From positions 1-46,340 of the forward strand of contig JABDAT010000009.1 in NCBI GenBank assembly GCA_013288985.1: a stretch of DNA of 46,340 bases. Reading direction: 5' to 3'. The stretch's first letter is position 1, and every line of letters begins with the position of its first letter. The notes below the pieces were generated by a model, which saw nothing but the letters and a program-made list of their open reading frames with translations, was not told the DNA's origin and ran no database searches. This DNA is from Alphaproteobacteria bacterium. Lineage in GTDB: Bacteria > Pseudomonadota > Alphaproteobacteria > Rickettsiales > JABCZZ01. The translations under genes were made by a program, and so were the position numbers. Shown here piece by piece: positions 15,995-24,008 of the stretch.

Positions 15995-16462
15995 ATGGTA
16001 AATGCAGTAAAATATAACGGACCATTTCCTGACACATCCATGCCGCGAGGCGCTGACGTACAAAATCATGTACGTCTTTTACGCAGCGAAGACAGCAAAG
16101 CACAATTGATAGTCTACAAAGATGAAAATGGGAAATATCTTCAAGGTGATGGGGAAAGAGGAATGTTAGTAATCCCTCCACCTAAGCAATGGGGTCGCCA
16201 ATATAAATTAGACGGTCTTGGCGATTTTGGCCTTGCAACAGCTATAGACGGAAAATATCCAGGTTGCGAAAGAATAGAGCGCGAGGGCTATAAAGCACTC
16301 ACTCTTAGAGGCAAGGCATTGGAGTATGCTCTTGCTGTATTTCAAAGCCAAGGACATAGAATATTTGAAGCGCCTATTCACTCTGTTGATGCAGAAGGTA
16401 AGGTCAATTTTAACAGTTCACATATTACGGCAATTTTAGTTAATAAAGCCAGTATTGCGTGA
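15995..16462 (+). CDS. Unassigned cytosolic protein
   Basis: I do not recognise this 155-residue protein (MVNAVKYNGPFPDTSMPRGA). It is soluble, with no signal or membrane helix. Visible segments are RLLRSEDSKAQLIVYKDENGKYLQGDGERGMLVIPPP, DGLGDFGLATAIDGKYPGCERIEREGYKAL and a C-terminal part that reads like a small alpha/beta domain. The ATG at 15995 has AAAGG 6 bp upstream and is preferred over 15980. It is divergent from msbA and convergent with pmbA, so it is monocistronic. Codon use is slightly more A/T-rich than its neighbours. Confidence 0.65.
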   Translation: MVNAVKYNGPFPDTSMPRGADVQNHVRLLRSEDSKAQLIVYKDENGKYLQGDGERGMLVIPPPKQWGRQYKLDGLGDFGLATAIDGKYPGCERIEREGYKALTLRGKALEYALAVFQSQGHRIFEAPIHSVDAEGKVNFNSSHITAILVNKASIA

Positions 16463-16776
16463 ACAAGAAATTATCAGAATATTCAGCAGTGCCTCAGTTT
16501 AAAAAATTTTCTTCCCCCATCATACTGTGATTTAACAGACCTTGTTGCACGGCTCCTTCCCCGTTATCGCGGAAAGCGAGCCAGCAGGTGAACTTGTCAG
16601 GTTTTGTCATGCCGCACGCGTTGCGGCATCTCCCGCTGCTGAAGGAGACTCCGCAACGAGTGCGGGGTGACGACTTAAAGGCCGTGCGCGATATCTATAC
16701 CCACGGCAGGCCTTCTGGCTGCTTGCACTGGATAACAGTAAAAGGGGACTGAGACACCACCACATATTCTAAAAAT
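16463..16776. repeat. Intergenic region carrying a 66-bp palindromic element
   Basis: No gene is visible in these 314 bp between convergent genes. At 16606-16671 two 28-bp units face each other around a 10-bp loop. They are GTCATGCCGCACGCGTTGCG... (16606-16633) and the reverse complement of GTCACCCCGCACTCGTTGCG... (16644-16671). Each unit is itself partly palindromic (GCCGCA...TGCGGC). The same architecture occurs at 36724-36789. A hairpin this long between convergent genes could stop transcription from both sides. REP/BIME-type mobility is the alternative. Confidence 0.8.
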
Positions 16777-18120
16777 CTATAACCCGGCAACCATCATGCC
16801 TTCCACGCGTAAAGTAGGCGCATTGGTAGAGTAGCGGAATTCGAGATCGTTGGCGGGCGTCAGGCGTTTGAACATATCCTGTAATTTTCCGGCGATGGTT
16901 ACTTCGCTCACCGCATAGGCTTTATCACCGTTTTCAATCCAGAAACCGGATGCGCCCTGGCTGTAATCCCCCGTCACCAGATTCACGCCCATGCCGAATA
17001 CTTCCGTCACTAAAAAGCCGCTTTTAATGTCGCTTATCAGCTCCTGCGGCGTGAGCTCTCCCGTGGCAAGATAGAGATTGGTGGTGCTGGGCGAAGGCGG
17101 CGAAGACAGGCCGCGCGTGGCGTGCCCGGTGGTCGCAAGGCCCAGCTTGCTGGCCGAGCGCATATCGAGCACCCAGCTTTTAAGCACGCCGTTTTCCACA
17201 AGCACGGTCTTTTGGTTAGCCACACCTTCGCCGTCAAATGGTTTGGAACCTTGGCCGCGCTTGCGGTGCGGGTCGTCGATAATGCTGACATTTTCATTAA
17301 AAATCGCATTTCCCATCGCGTCTTTGAGAAAGCTGGTGCCGCGCGCAATCGCACTACCATTGATGGCGCCTGCGAAAGAACCGAGCAATCCTTTGGATAC
17401 GCGCGGGTCAAAAACGATGGGCACGTTCTGGGTGGAAACTTTGCGCGGGTTCAGGCGCGCAAGGGCTTTATGGGCAGCGTTTATGCCGATCGTTCCGGCA
17501 TCGGAAAGGTCAGACACAAAACGGGCGGAGCTGTAATCGTAATCGCGTTCCATCCCCGTTCCCGTGCCCGCCAGCACTGACACTGAGACGGATGCGTTGC
17601 TGGTTTTGTAGCTCCTGGCAAATCCGTTGCTGGTGGCAAGGGTAAACTCGGTGGAACTGTAAGAGGCGTCGGCGCCTTCGGAATTGGTGATGCCTTCCAC
17701 ACAAAGCGCGGCGTCTTCAGCTTTGGCGCATTGCTCCTGCAGCCATTCAGGTTTGGGTTCTTTGGCATCATAAAGATCAAGTTCGGCAATATTCTTGGCA
17801 AGCAATGGGGCGGGCGCGAGGCCGCTGTAAGGATCCTCCGGCGCCAGTTTTGCCATTGCTACGGCGCGCTCCAGCATTTCGCGCAAGGTTTGCGGGCTCG
17901 TATCGGATGATGAGACGGTGGCGGAGCGGTTGCCCACGAATACGCGAAGGCCGATTCCGCTGTTTTCCGAGCGCTCTAACCCTTCAGGTTGACGCATCCG
18001 GCGCGAAACCGAAATGGAGGTGGAACTGTAAAGCAGCGCGTCGGCAGCATCGGCTCCAGCTTTGCGCGCGTCTTCGATAAGATCGGTGATAAGTGCCAGG
18101 GGTTTTTTCATATCGCTCAC
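16777..18120 (-). CDS. pmbA: Metalloprotease-family protein PmbA (TldE)
   Basis: PmbA/TldE pairs with TldD in a heterodimeric protease that trims modified peptides in the cytoplasm; TldD carries the metal. The 447-residue product has LRVFVGNRSATVSSSD, FVSDLSDAGTIGINAAHKAL, VPIVFDPRVSKGLLGSFAGAINGSAIARGTSFLKDAMG, LATTGHATRGLSSPPSPSTTNLYL and the C-terminal GDYSQGASGFWIENGDKAYAVSEVTIAG. Together these are diagnostic of PmbA rather than TldD, which has HExxxH. The start is GTG at 18120 (MSDMKKPL) or ATG at 18111. tldD is not in the window. It is divergent from the membrane protein at 18191. Confidence 0.93.
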   Translation of the reverse strand: MSDMKKPLALITDLIEDARKAGADAADALLYSSTSISVSRRMRQPEGLERSENSGIGLRVFVGNRSATVSSSDTSPQTLREMLERAVAMAKLAPEDPYSGLAPAPLLAKNIAELDLYDAKEPKPEWLQEQCAKAEDAALCVEGITNSEGADASYSSTEFTLATSNGFARSYKTSNASVSVSVLAGTGTGMERDYDYSSARFVSDLSDAGTIGINAAHKALARLNPRKVSTQNVPIVFDPRVSKGLLGSFAGAINGSAIARGTSFLKDAMGNAIFNENVSIIDDPHRKRGQGSKPFDGEGVANQKTVLVENGVLKSWVLDMRSASKLGLATTGHATRGLSSPPSPSTTNLYLATGELTPQELISDIKSGFLVTEVFGMGVNLVTGDYSQGASGFWIENGDKAYAVSEVTIAGKLQDMFKRLTPANDLEFRYSTNAPTLRVEGMMVAGL

Positions 18121-18190
18121 GCTTAAAAGAAATACGCATCAAAAGCAATCCTACTTTACTATCCATCACTATCATGCCTAAGTTATATGA

Positions 18191-19501
18191 ATGATAAAAA
18201 CACTGCCCGCGCGCCATATTCTGCTTACTGCCGCCATCATCTTGGCGACGGTTTCCATCACGTTGCTATGGCATTTCCAATTAGTTATCGATGATGATTA
18301 TCTGCTCCTGCCGTATCTGCATGATTGGCATGAGCATCCCTTTTCGCTGCACGGGCTGTTTCCACTTAAAGTGCTGGGCGGCCATTGGCTTTTGTTTGCC
18401 CTGCTCATCCAGATCCCCATTGCCGCCTTGTCGCATTGGAACACACTCTATGCAGTGCTGGCGGCGCTGGTGATTTTAGGCATGGCGTGGATGTATATGC
18501 TGCGTATTTTGCGCCGCACCGGCGGGCAGATTGCCTCTGATGCGTTCTTTGTTGCGGCCCTGCCGCTTTGCACATTCATCATGTGGTCGCTCGATCAATC
18601 GGGCAATTTTTTCTGGGGCTGGCAGGTGGCGCCGTATCTGGCGGTTCTAAGCATCACCGCAACTGTGTTTTATCTCACCCAGCCTGTGCTCACATGCACA
18701 GCTTTTACGGCAGCGATCACGTTTTCGGTATTAGGCATATACAGCTATTCTATGAGTTTTGCGCTATTGCCCGTTGCATTTCTGCTTATCATTCTGCACC
18801 AAGATACTCCGGCACATCGCAAATGCATCTATGCAGCTTTGTGGGCTTCGTATAGTGCCATTATTATCTGGCATTACCATCACGCAGGCAGTGATACCCT
18901 GCAGTCCATTGCTATGGAGCCTCCCTTCTTTTACATTAATTTCGTAGCGCATTTCCTGAGTGCAGCCATTGTCCGTTTTGCCGATGATTTAACCTGGCCG
19001 TTGCTCATGATTATCACCGTTCTGGCAGGGATGGGTATCCGCAAAAGCTGGCGAAATTGGTCAATGTTCTTACGCCTTAACCTGCCCTATCTGGCATTCA
19101 TGGCGTTTGCTTGCGGGGCAGGCCTCATGACAGGATTGGGCCGCAGCGCATTTGGTCTGGGCCAGGCAGGTGTTTCGCGCTATATCACCTTTTCCAATTT
19201 TTTCTGGATAGGCATTTTCTGTATTATTCTCACCGCATTTTTCCAGCATACCAAAAATGCCAAAGTAATCTGCGCTATTTTACTCTGTTGTGTTGCCCTC
19301 AAATGCGCAAACAGCGCGCAAGTCACCCGAAAAAATATTAATAATACCCGTTATTTTGAAACGGTTGCCCCCTTATTGGTACATGCCTATCCGGCGCTGC
19401 CCCCTGAAATCGCCTATAACAGAATTACCCTCTGGCCCAATGATAAATTGCGCCAGGATTTAAAACTGATGCATGATGACGGGCTTAATTTATTTCACTA
19501 A
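18191..19501 (+). CDS. Polytopic inner-membrane protein of unknown function
   Basis: The 436-residue product has roughly ten hydrophobic helices. An N-terminal signal-anchor (residues about 10-30) is followed by a loop with DDDYLLLPYLHDWHEHP and then paired helices to about residue 375. The last 60 residues are soluble. The layout, with a long first periplasmic loop carrying acidic residues after helix 1, resembles GT-C type glycosyltransferases or O-antigen modifying proteins, but no signature motif confirms this. It overlaps the convergent rlmB end by 12 bp. No operon partner is adjacent. Function is unassigned. Confidence 0.75.
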   Translation: MIKTLPARHILLTAAIILATVSITLLWHFQLVIDDDYLLLPYLHDWHEHPFSLHGLFPLKVLGGHWLLFALLIQIPIAALSHWNTLYAVLAALVILGMAWMYMLRILRRTGGQIASDAFFVAALPLCTFIMWSLDQSGNFFWGWQVAPYLAVLSITATVFYLTQPVLTCTAFTAAITFSVLGIYSYSMSFALLPVAFLLIILHQDTPAHRKCIYAALWASYSAIIIWHYHHAGSDTLQSIAMEPPFFYINFVAHFLSAAIVRFADDLTWPLLMIITVLAGMGIRKSWRNWSMFLRLNLPYLAFMAFACGAGLMTGLGRSAFGLGQAGVSRYITFSNFFWIGIFCIILTAFFQHTKNAKVICAILLCCVALKCANSAQVTRKNINNTRYFETVAPLLVHAYPALPPEIAYNRITLWPNDKLRQDLKLMHDDGLNLFH

Positions 19502-20242
19502 GGCGTAAAGCGCTACCGCAGCGGCATTGGAAACATTGAGACTCTCCATCGCGGGTGAAATCGGCAATCGCACCAGCAAATCGCAGCGCTCACCAGTCAA
19601 ACGCCTGAGCCCCCTGCCCTCCGCGCCCAACACTAGCGCCGTTTTAGCGCTGAGTTTTGCCTCAGCAATCGTCTGTTTGGCTTCGCCGTCCAGCCCGATG
19701 CACCAATAGCCGTGTTTTTTAAGCGTTTCCATACACTGGGTCAGGTTAGTCACCGGCAGAAGCGGCACGATTTCAATGCCTCCTGACGAGGCTTTGGCGA
19801 GGATAGCTGATTCCTGTGGCGCGTGGTCGCGCGTGACAATCACGGCGCCGGCGTCAAAGGCGGCAGCAGAGCGCAAAATAGCACCGACATTATGCGGATC
19901 AGTCACCTGATCAAGCAGTATCAAAGGTTTATGTTCTTTAGTCTGCGCCAGATATTCTTCCAAAGACTGCTCAGGCAAGGGCATTACCTCTATCGCCACT
20001 CCCTGATGCACGGCATCAGGCGGAACCAGGCGACCGATATCCTGAGGGCTTAAAACATTGGCAGAAATCCCGCGCTTTTTAGATTCCTCCGCTAATTTTT
20101 CCGCTGCGGGTTTAATCGCAACCATACGCCGAATCTGGCGGTTAGGATTAAGCAATGCCGCCCTTACCGCGTGAAATCCATAGAGCCAATAGGCGCGCGT
20201 TTTCCCCTCGGACACGGATGTTTTACGCTTAGGGTTTGACAT
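19490..20242 (-). CDS. rlmB: 23S rRNA 2'-O-methyltransferase (SpoU family, RlmB type)
   Basis: RlmB methylates the 2'-O of G2251 in 23S rRNA using S-adenosylmethionine. The 250-residue product has an N-terminal substrate-binding domain (YWLYGFHAVRAALLNPNRQI). Its SPOUT catalytic domain carries motif 1 LDQVTDPHNVGAILRSAAAF, motif 2 LVLGAEGRGLRRL and motif 3 LPISPAMESLNVSNAAAVALY, the trefoil-knot cofactor site. RlmB and TrmH are related; the N-terminal domain and length favour RlmB. The start is MSNPKRKTSVSEG. A tRNA-Tyr gene lies divergently upstream. Confidence 0.93.
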   Translation of the reverse strand: MSNPKRKTSVSEGKTRAYWLYGFHAVRAALLNPNRQIRRMVAIKPAAEKLAEESKKRGISANVLSPQDIGRLVPPDAVHQGVAIEVMPLPEQSLEEYLAQTKEHKPLILLDQVTDPHNVGAILRSAAAFDAGAVIVTRDHAPQESAILAKASSGGIEIVPLLPVTNLTQCMETLKKHGYWCIGLDGEAKQTIAEAKLSAKTALVLGAEGRGLRRLTGERCDLLVRLPISPAMESLNVSNAAAVALYALVK

Positions 20243-20335
20243 GAATACGCTCGTGCATTAGTTAGAGGGCCCCTGAGTCTAAGAGTTCAGACGCAGGAGG
20301 TCTAGCGGTAAGTGCCGAATCAGCACTATTTCTGC

Positions 20336-20421
20336 GGAGGAGTGGCCGAGTGGTCAATGGCAACAGACTGTAAATCTGTCCGCGTAAGCGTTCGAAGGTT
20401 CAAATCCTTCCTCCTCCACCA
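20336..20421 (+). tRNA. tRNA-Tyr (anticodon GUA)
   Basis: The 86-nt class II tRNA has acceptor GGAGGAG/CTCCTCC and an anticodon stem ACAGA/TCTGT around CTGTAAA (anticodon GUA). A long variable arm (CCGCGTAAGCG) precedes the T-arm GAAGG-TTCAAAT-CCTTC, and CCA is encoded. It is followed directly by a decayed gene, as is common at tRNA integration sites. Confidence 0.95.
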
Positions 20422-20454
20422 TTTTATTGCTAATTATTATTAGTTATCAATATA

Positions 20455-21618
20455 TTAGTCTTTATAATAGACTTCATACCTACAAAATGACCTACAAATG
20501 AAAGTCGGATAAGGCCGGATAAGGCTGAACGGTTGGCAGAGAATTGGAATTCTATTATCCATATTTTGGATATGGATAATATGCCTCTCATAGATTTCTT
20601 TTTGCTCTTCATTGATGCCGATATTTACATGGCATGTAAAAAATCCTTGATCGGCTTTTTCGAGCCCGGAAAACACCTCTGCGCGGTATTTTTCAATTTC
20701 CTGCCAGTAGGCGGTTAAACTTTGCCTTGATTCAAAAAAAGGTTTTTTAAGCTCACTCTCAGAGTGGCAGCCTATTGCGAATACTGGATTGATGGAATCC
20801 AATTCACTTTCCAAACCAATAGTATTCATCTATAGGCGCAGAAGCTTGATAGTTAAAGAGACGATCTAAATGCTGGTTAAACGATGCCAAATTTTCCGGC
20901 TGAAGAAAATCAGGGCGGAAATGAATAATAGCGAATACGGCCTTATATTTGGGGAGGGACTCCGCAATATCCGCCAATTGCATTACGCCCTCGGGTGTGC
21001 CTAATTGCGGGCATGCGCTGATCAAGCGCGATATGATAAAATAATCCGCTTCGGGCTTCCTGTCAGCCAGTACCGCGAAACAATCTTTAAAACCCATCAT
21101 ATATGCGGGCGTAATAAGCTCTTCTCTATGCTTTACAATCTCTTCAAGAATAAAGAAGCATGTGTTCATGCGAAGGCAAAATGGCCGCCAGACTTTCTTT
21201 GAAAGATGAAATGGCTTCCGGTGTTGCTAAATCATGCCGCCTGCTGACAATCGAGTACATTATATAAAGCCCAAATCTAGCGCTGTCATGAATAGACTTA
21301 AGACTATCTTTAAAAGCCAGAATACTTTCAGGTGTGACAATAAAAGCCTGAAGGCTCTCAGGCGTTGCAACAATAGATGATTGCCTTATATTATCAATTT
21401 TAATAAGAGAAAAATCATGAATTCCTGATGATTCATAAATAGTTTTCAGACTGTCTAATATGGCGGGAGTGCAAATGAGGGGGGTTCCTTAAGAAAAAGA
21501 GCAAAATCCTTAAAAATGGGGAGGTTTTTATGAAAAAATCAAGATTTCTCCTGCCCTCATCGGTATCCAGACTTTTGGGAAGAGTATATATTTCTTTATA
21601 GGAAAAAGTTTCCATCAT
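20455..21618 (-). pseudogene. Frameshifted repeat-protein pseudogene
   Basis: Reading down from MMETFSYKEIYTLPKSLDTD (21618), the coding sense switches frame at least four times. The breaks are near 21520, in a six-C run (plus-strand G6 at 21479-21484), near 21150 and near 20825. The joined product would be near 385 residues and shows a degenerate repeat of about 30-45 residues built around a TPE...FKDSL core. Examples are LICTPAILDSLKTIYESS, VTPESILAFKDSLKSI, LATPEAISSFKESLAAI, ITPAYMMGFKDCFAVL and QPENLASFNQHLDRL. Function is unknown; alpha-solenoid repeats would suit a binding protein. It lies 33 bp downstream of tRNA-Tyr, so it is probably cargo from an old insertion. Two breaks fall in homopolymers, so base-calling error remains possible. 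Confidence 0.6.
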
Positions 21619-21724
21619 GCGGAAGTTACCATAACATCCTTAAAATACAGTTAAAGTAAGGCTATCTTGGTAAAATTCGCTACAACCTGAATACAAATTC
21701 AGCCATTCACTCTCAAAGGGCGGC

Positions 21725-21860
21725 ATGCAAAAGAAAGTGGTTGGAGCGGCCATGTTTTTTTGCTAAAGCAGTGCTTGCCTTTGTGGCCGTCTCTGCGCTG
21801 ACGACTGGGGTTGCCCAGCGCACGCTTGATAAATCGAGGAGTATGCATCATGCCGCCTAA
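21725..21860 (+). pseudogene. Small membrane/signal peptide ORF broken by a T7 run
   Basis: An ATG at 21725 with AAAGGG 4-5 bp upstream begins MQKKVVGAAMFF. The frame then stops after a run of seven T (21755-21761). Removing one T continues the frame as AKAVLAFVAVSALTTGVAQR-TLDKSRSMHHAA and a stop at 21858-21860, overlapping the start of the dioxygenase gene by 11 bp. The joined product would be 44 residues with one hydrophobic segment. It may be a broken leader gene, a slippage-controlled leader or a sequencing error. No family is recognised. Confidence 0.4.
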
Positions 21861-22707
21861 ACACAGCCCCTCCATTACGCCAAACACCGCCTTGGGTGGT
21901 GTCTTGCATTACGGCGTGAACCGCGTGTTTCACCGTAACCATCCGCTCGCCGCACATATCGAAGAAATTTATTATAATGGCTTTACCATAATCCCGAATG
22001 TGCTGGATGCAGAAACCTTACGTAGCCTGTCAGATGCTATCGATCGCTTATATACCGTTCAAATGCAGGAACTCGGCGGTGTAGCGCTCGCAGAATCGAT
22101 CTATGACGCTAACAACGTCCGCTGCCCGCTAGCATATGATGATCAATTTATTGCCATCGCCAAACATCCGGTAATGATTGATTTGATGCGCGCCATCCTC
22201 GGTGATAATTTCGTATTGATGATGCAGAACGCCATTATCAACCGCCCGGTCGAAGGTAATTACCAGACCCGTTGGCACCGTGATCTTAACTACCAGCATT
22301 GGACAAGTTCGCAGCCGTTGACACTGAATGCATTATTCTGCGTTGACCCCTTCTTATTTGAAAACGGCTGTACACATGTGCTGCCCGGCACCCATCTGCG
22401 CGAGGAATTCCCATCTGACGCCTTTGTGCGCAAATACCAGGTACCAGCCCTCGCGCCCGCCGGCTCCGTCATTTTCATGGATTCGATGCTCTATCACCGT
22501 GCCGGGCAGAATATTTCCAACAAACCGCGCCGCGCAGTTAATCATGTGATCGGCTTACCGTTCCTGGCGCAACAGATCGATATTCCGGCTTTTGTCGGCG
22601 ACAGGCTCGCCACCGATGATTTCTCCAAAAACTATTTTGGCTATCGCTGGCGTCCGGCTCCAAGCGCCAAAGATTGGCGGCTTGCGAAGCTGCCGCATGC
22701 CAAGTAA
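21850..22707 (+). CDS. Phytanoyl-CoA dioxygenase (PhyH)-family oxygenase
   Basis: PhyH-family enzymes are Fe(II)/2-oxoglutarate oxygenases that hydroxylate small molecules, lipids or sugars. From the ATG at 21850 (GAGGAG 8 bp upstream) the product is 285 residues. The iron triad is visible: H143 and D145 in RWHRDLNYQHW and H216 in DSMLYHRAG. An Arg for 2-oxoglutarate follows (R227/R228 in NKPRRAVNH). ENGCTHVLPGTHLREEFP is the usual loop before the distal His. The longer frame from 21811 lacks a suitable ribosome site. It is followed after 9 bp by a GT61 gene, so a sugar or lipid of a surface glycan is a reasonable but unproven substrate. Confidence 0.88.
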   Translation: MPPKHSPSITPNTALGGVLHYGVNRVFHRNHPLAAHIEEIYYNGFTIIPNVLDAETLRSLSDAIDRLYTVQMQELGGVALAESIYDANNVRCPLAYDDQFIAIAKHPVMIDLMRAILGDNFVLMMQNAIINRPVEGNYQTRWHRDLNYQHWTSSQPLTLNALFCVDPFLFENGCTHVLPGTHLREEFPSDAFVRKYQVPALAPAGSVIFMDSMLYHRAGQNISNKPRRAVNHVIGLPFLAQQIDIPAFVGDRLATDDFSKNYFGYRWRPAPSAKDWRLAKLPHAK

Positions 22708-22716
22708 AGAAACCGC

Positions 22717-23976
22717 ATGACCCGCTTGTATGCAATACTTAAAAATATGGCGCGCGCTATACGAACAAAGCTCCGCACTATACGAACAACAATCCGGGCC
22801 ATACGAGCGAAGATCCATATTCTGCATTCGCCTTTATTTAAGCAAATACCGTTATGGGAAATCACGCCGGATAAGGGCACGTTCCATAAGTTAAGCGACG
22901 AACAGCGAGTGGAAATCAAGCCGTCGCGTTATTTTGGCCGCTCGACCAGCACCACGATAAAGTTCCGCCACATTCCATTTCAGTGGTACGCTGTCATCCG
23001 CAGCGCCGTAGTCTATAATCCCTCCTGGGCAATTACCAGCGGCACTATATTATGGCAACAGGAAGTGGTCGCACAATTACCTTATTCATCCGCAGGTTAT
23101 AGCATTTACTTTTCAGCGAAGAATAATGTCTTTCGTTTGCAGTCCCATTATGCACTGCAGGAAAAGCTTGAAACGGCGGCACTCATTGCTCATCGCACCG
23201 GATTTAATTATCTGCATGCTTTTTGCGAAATATTACCCAAAATCATGATGCTGGATGCAATTGATCCAGATAAAAAAATTCCGGCAATTATCGATACCGC
23301 CGTGTCGCCCAATATTGTGGCATTGGTAGTGTATTTTTTAAAGGGAAGAAATCATATTGTCCTGCCGGAAACCCACAAATTGATCGTGAAAAACCTGTAT
23401 GTTTTTTCCACCCCCGCCTATATGCCCGATGATCCTCATTTTTTGTTGTCGACAGGAACTATCAGCCCGTATTACTTACAGAAACTGGCGAAGAGTTTTA
23501 AGATAGCCCCGAACCAGCCCATTGCATTGCTCTTTGTATCAAGGTCGAAATACGCGCAAAAATACGAATCACGCTATCTGATACGCAATGTCATTAACCA
23601 TGGATTGCTGGAAGACGAACTAGGTAAGCTAGGAGCAGAGTTTTTTTATCCCGAGGAACACAGCTGGCAGGAACAAAGAGAGAAATTTGCTGCAGCGGAC
23701 AGAATTGTTATGGTAGTGGGGGCAGCCTGCACTAATCTGATTTTTTGCCGGCCCGGAACTAAAGTATTATTGCTGGCCAACGGCCACAATCCTAATTATG
23801 GCTTCTTTTCCCTTATGCTGGATTCATTGGCACTTGATTATGCATGGCTTCTGGGTAATGCGACAAAAGAAGATATTCACTCCAGGTTTGCGATTACACC
23901 GGAAGATCTACAAAAAAGCCTGGATTGGCTTATGAAAGGAACAGCTGTCTGGGATGGTGAGATTGAAGTTATATAA
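22717..23976 (+). CDS. Glycosyltransferase family 61-like protein (first)
   Basis: The 419-residue product shows a weak GT61 (DUF563) layout. The central segment GFNYLHAFCEILPKIMMLDA corresponds to the family's NYYHWL...LPR block. The C-terminal half has LFVSRSKYAQKYESRYLIRN, FYPEEHSWQEQREKFAAADRIVMVVGAACTNLIFCRPGTKVLLL and a last helix. GT61 enzymes transfer xylose, GlcNAc or other sugars; the acceptor is unknown here. The first 40 residues are unusual: basic, with three copies of a seven-residue unit (AIRTKLR, TIRTTIR, AIRAKIH). The gene is 9 bp after the dioxygenase gene and 32 bp before the second GT61 gene, suggesting one operon. Confidence 0.75.
   Translation: MTRLYAILKNMARAIRTKLRTIRTTIRAIRAKIHILHSPLFKQIPLWEITPDKGTFHKLSDEQRVEIKPSRYFGRSTSTTIKFRHIPFQWYAVIRSAVVYNPSWAITSGTILWQQEVVAQLPYSSAGYSIYFSAKNNVFRLQSHYALQEKLETAALIAHRTGFNYLHAFCEILPKIMMLDAIDPDKKIPAIIDTAVSPNIVALVVYFLKGRNHIVLPETHKLIVKNLYVFSTPAYMPDDPHFLLSTGTISPYYLQKLAKSFKIAPNQPIALLFVSRSKYAQKYESRYLIRNVINHGLLEDELGKLGAEFFYPEEHSWQEQREKFAAADRIVMVVGAACTNLIFCRPGTKVLLLANGHNPNYGFFSLMLDSLALDYAWLLGNATKEDIHSRFAITPEDLQKSLDWLMKGTAVWDGEIEVI
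22754..22816 (+). repeat. Three 21-bp tandem repeats within the GT61 gene
   Basis: The units GCGCTATACGAACAAAGCTC(C), GCACTATACGAACAACAATC(C) and GGGCCATACGAGCGAAGATC(C) are adjacent and in frame. Each encodes a seven-residue unit of the form x-I-R-x-x-I/L-R/H. The first two differ at about 4 of 21 positions and the third is more diverged. Copy number could vary without breaking the frame. Confidence 0.75.
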
Positions 23977-24008
23977 AATCATGATGTCGCATTTAAAGGA
24001 TCATACGA

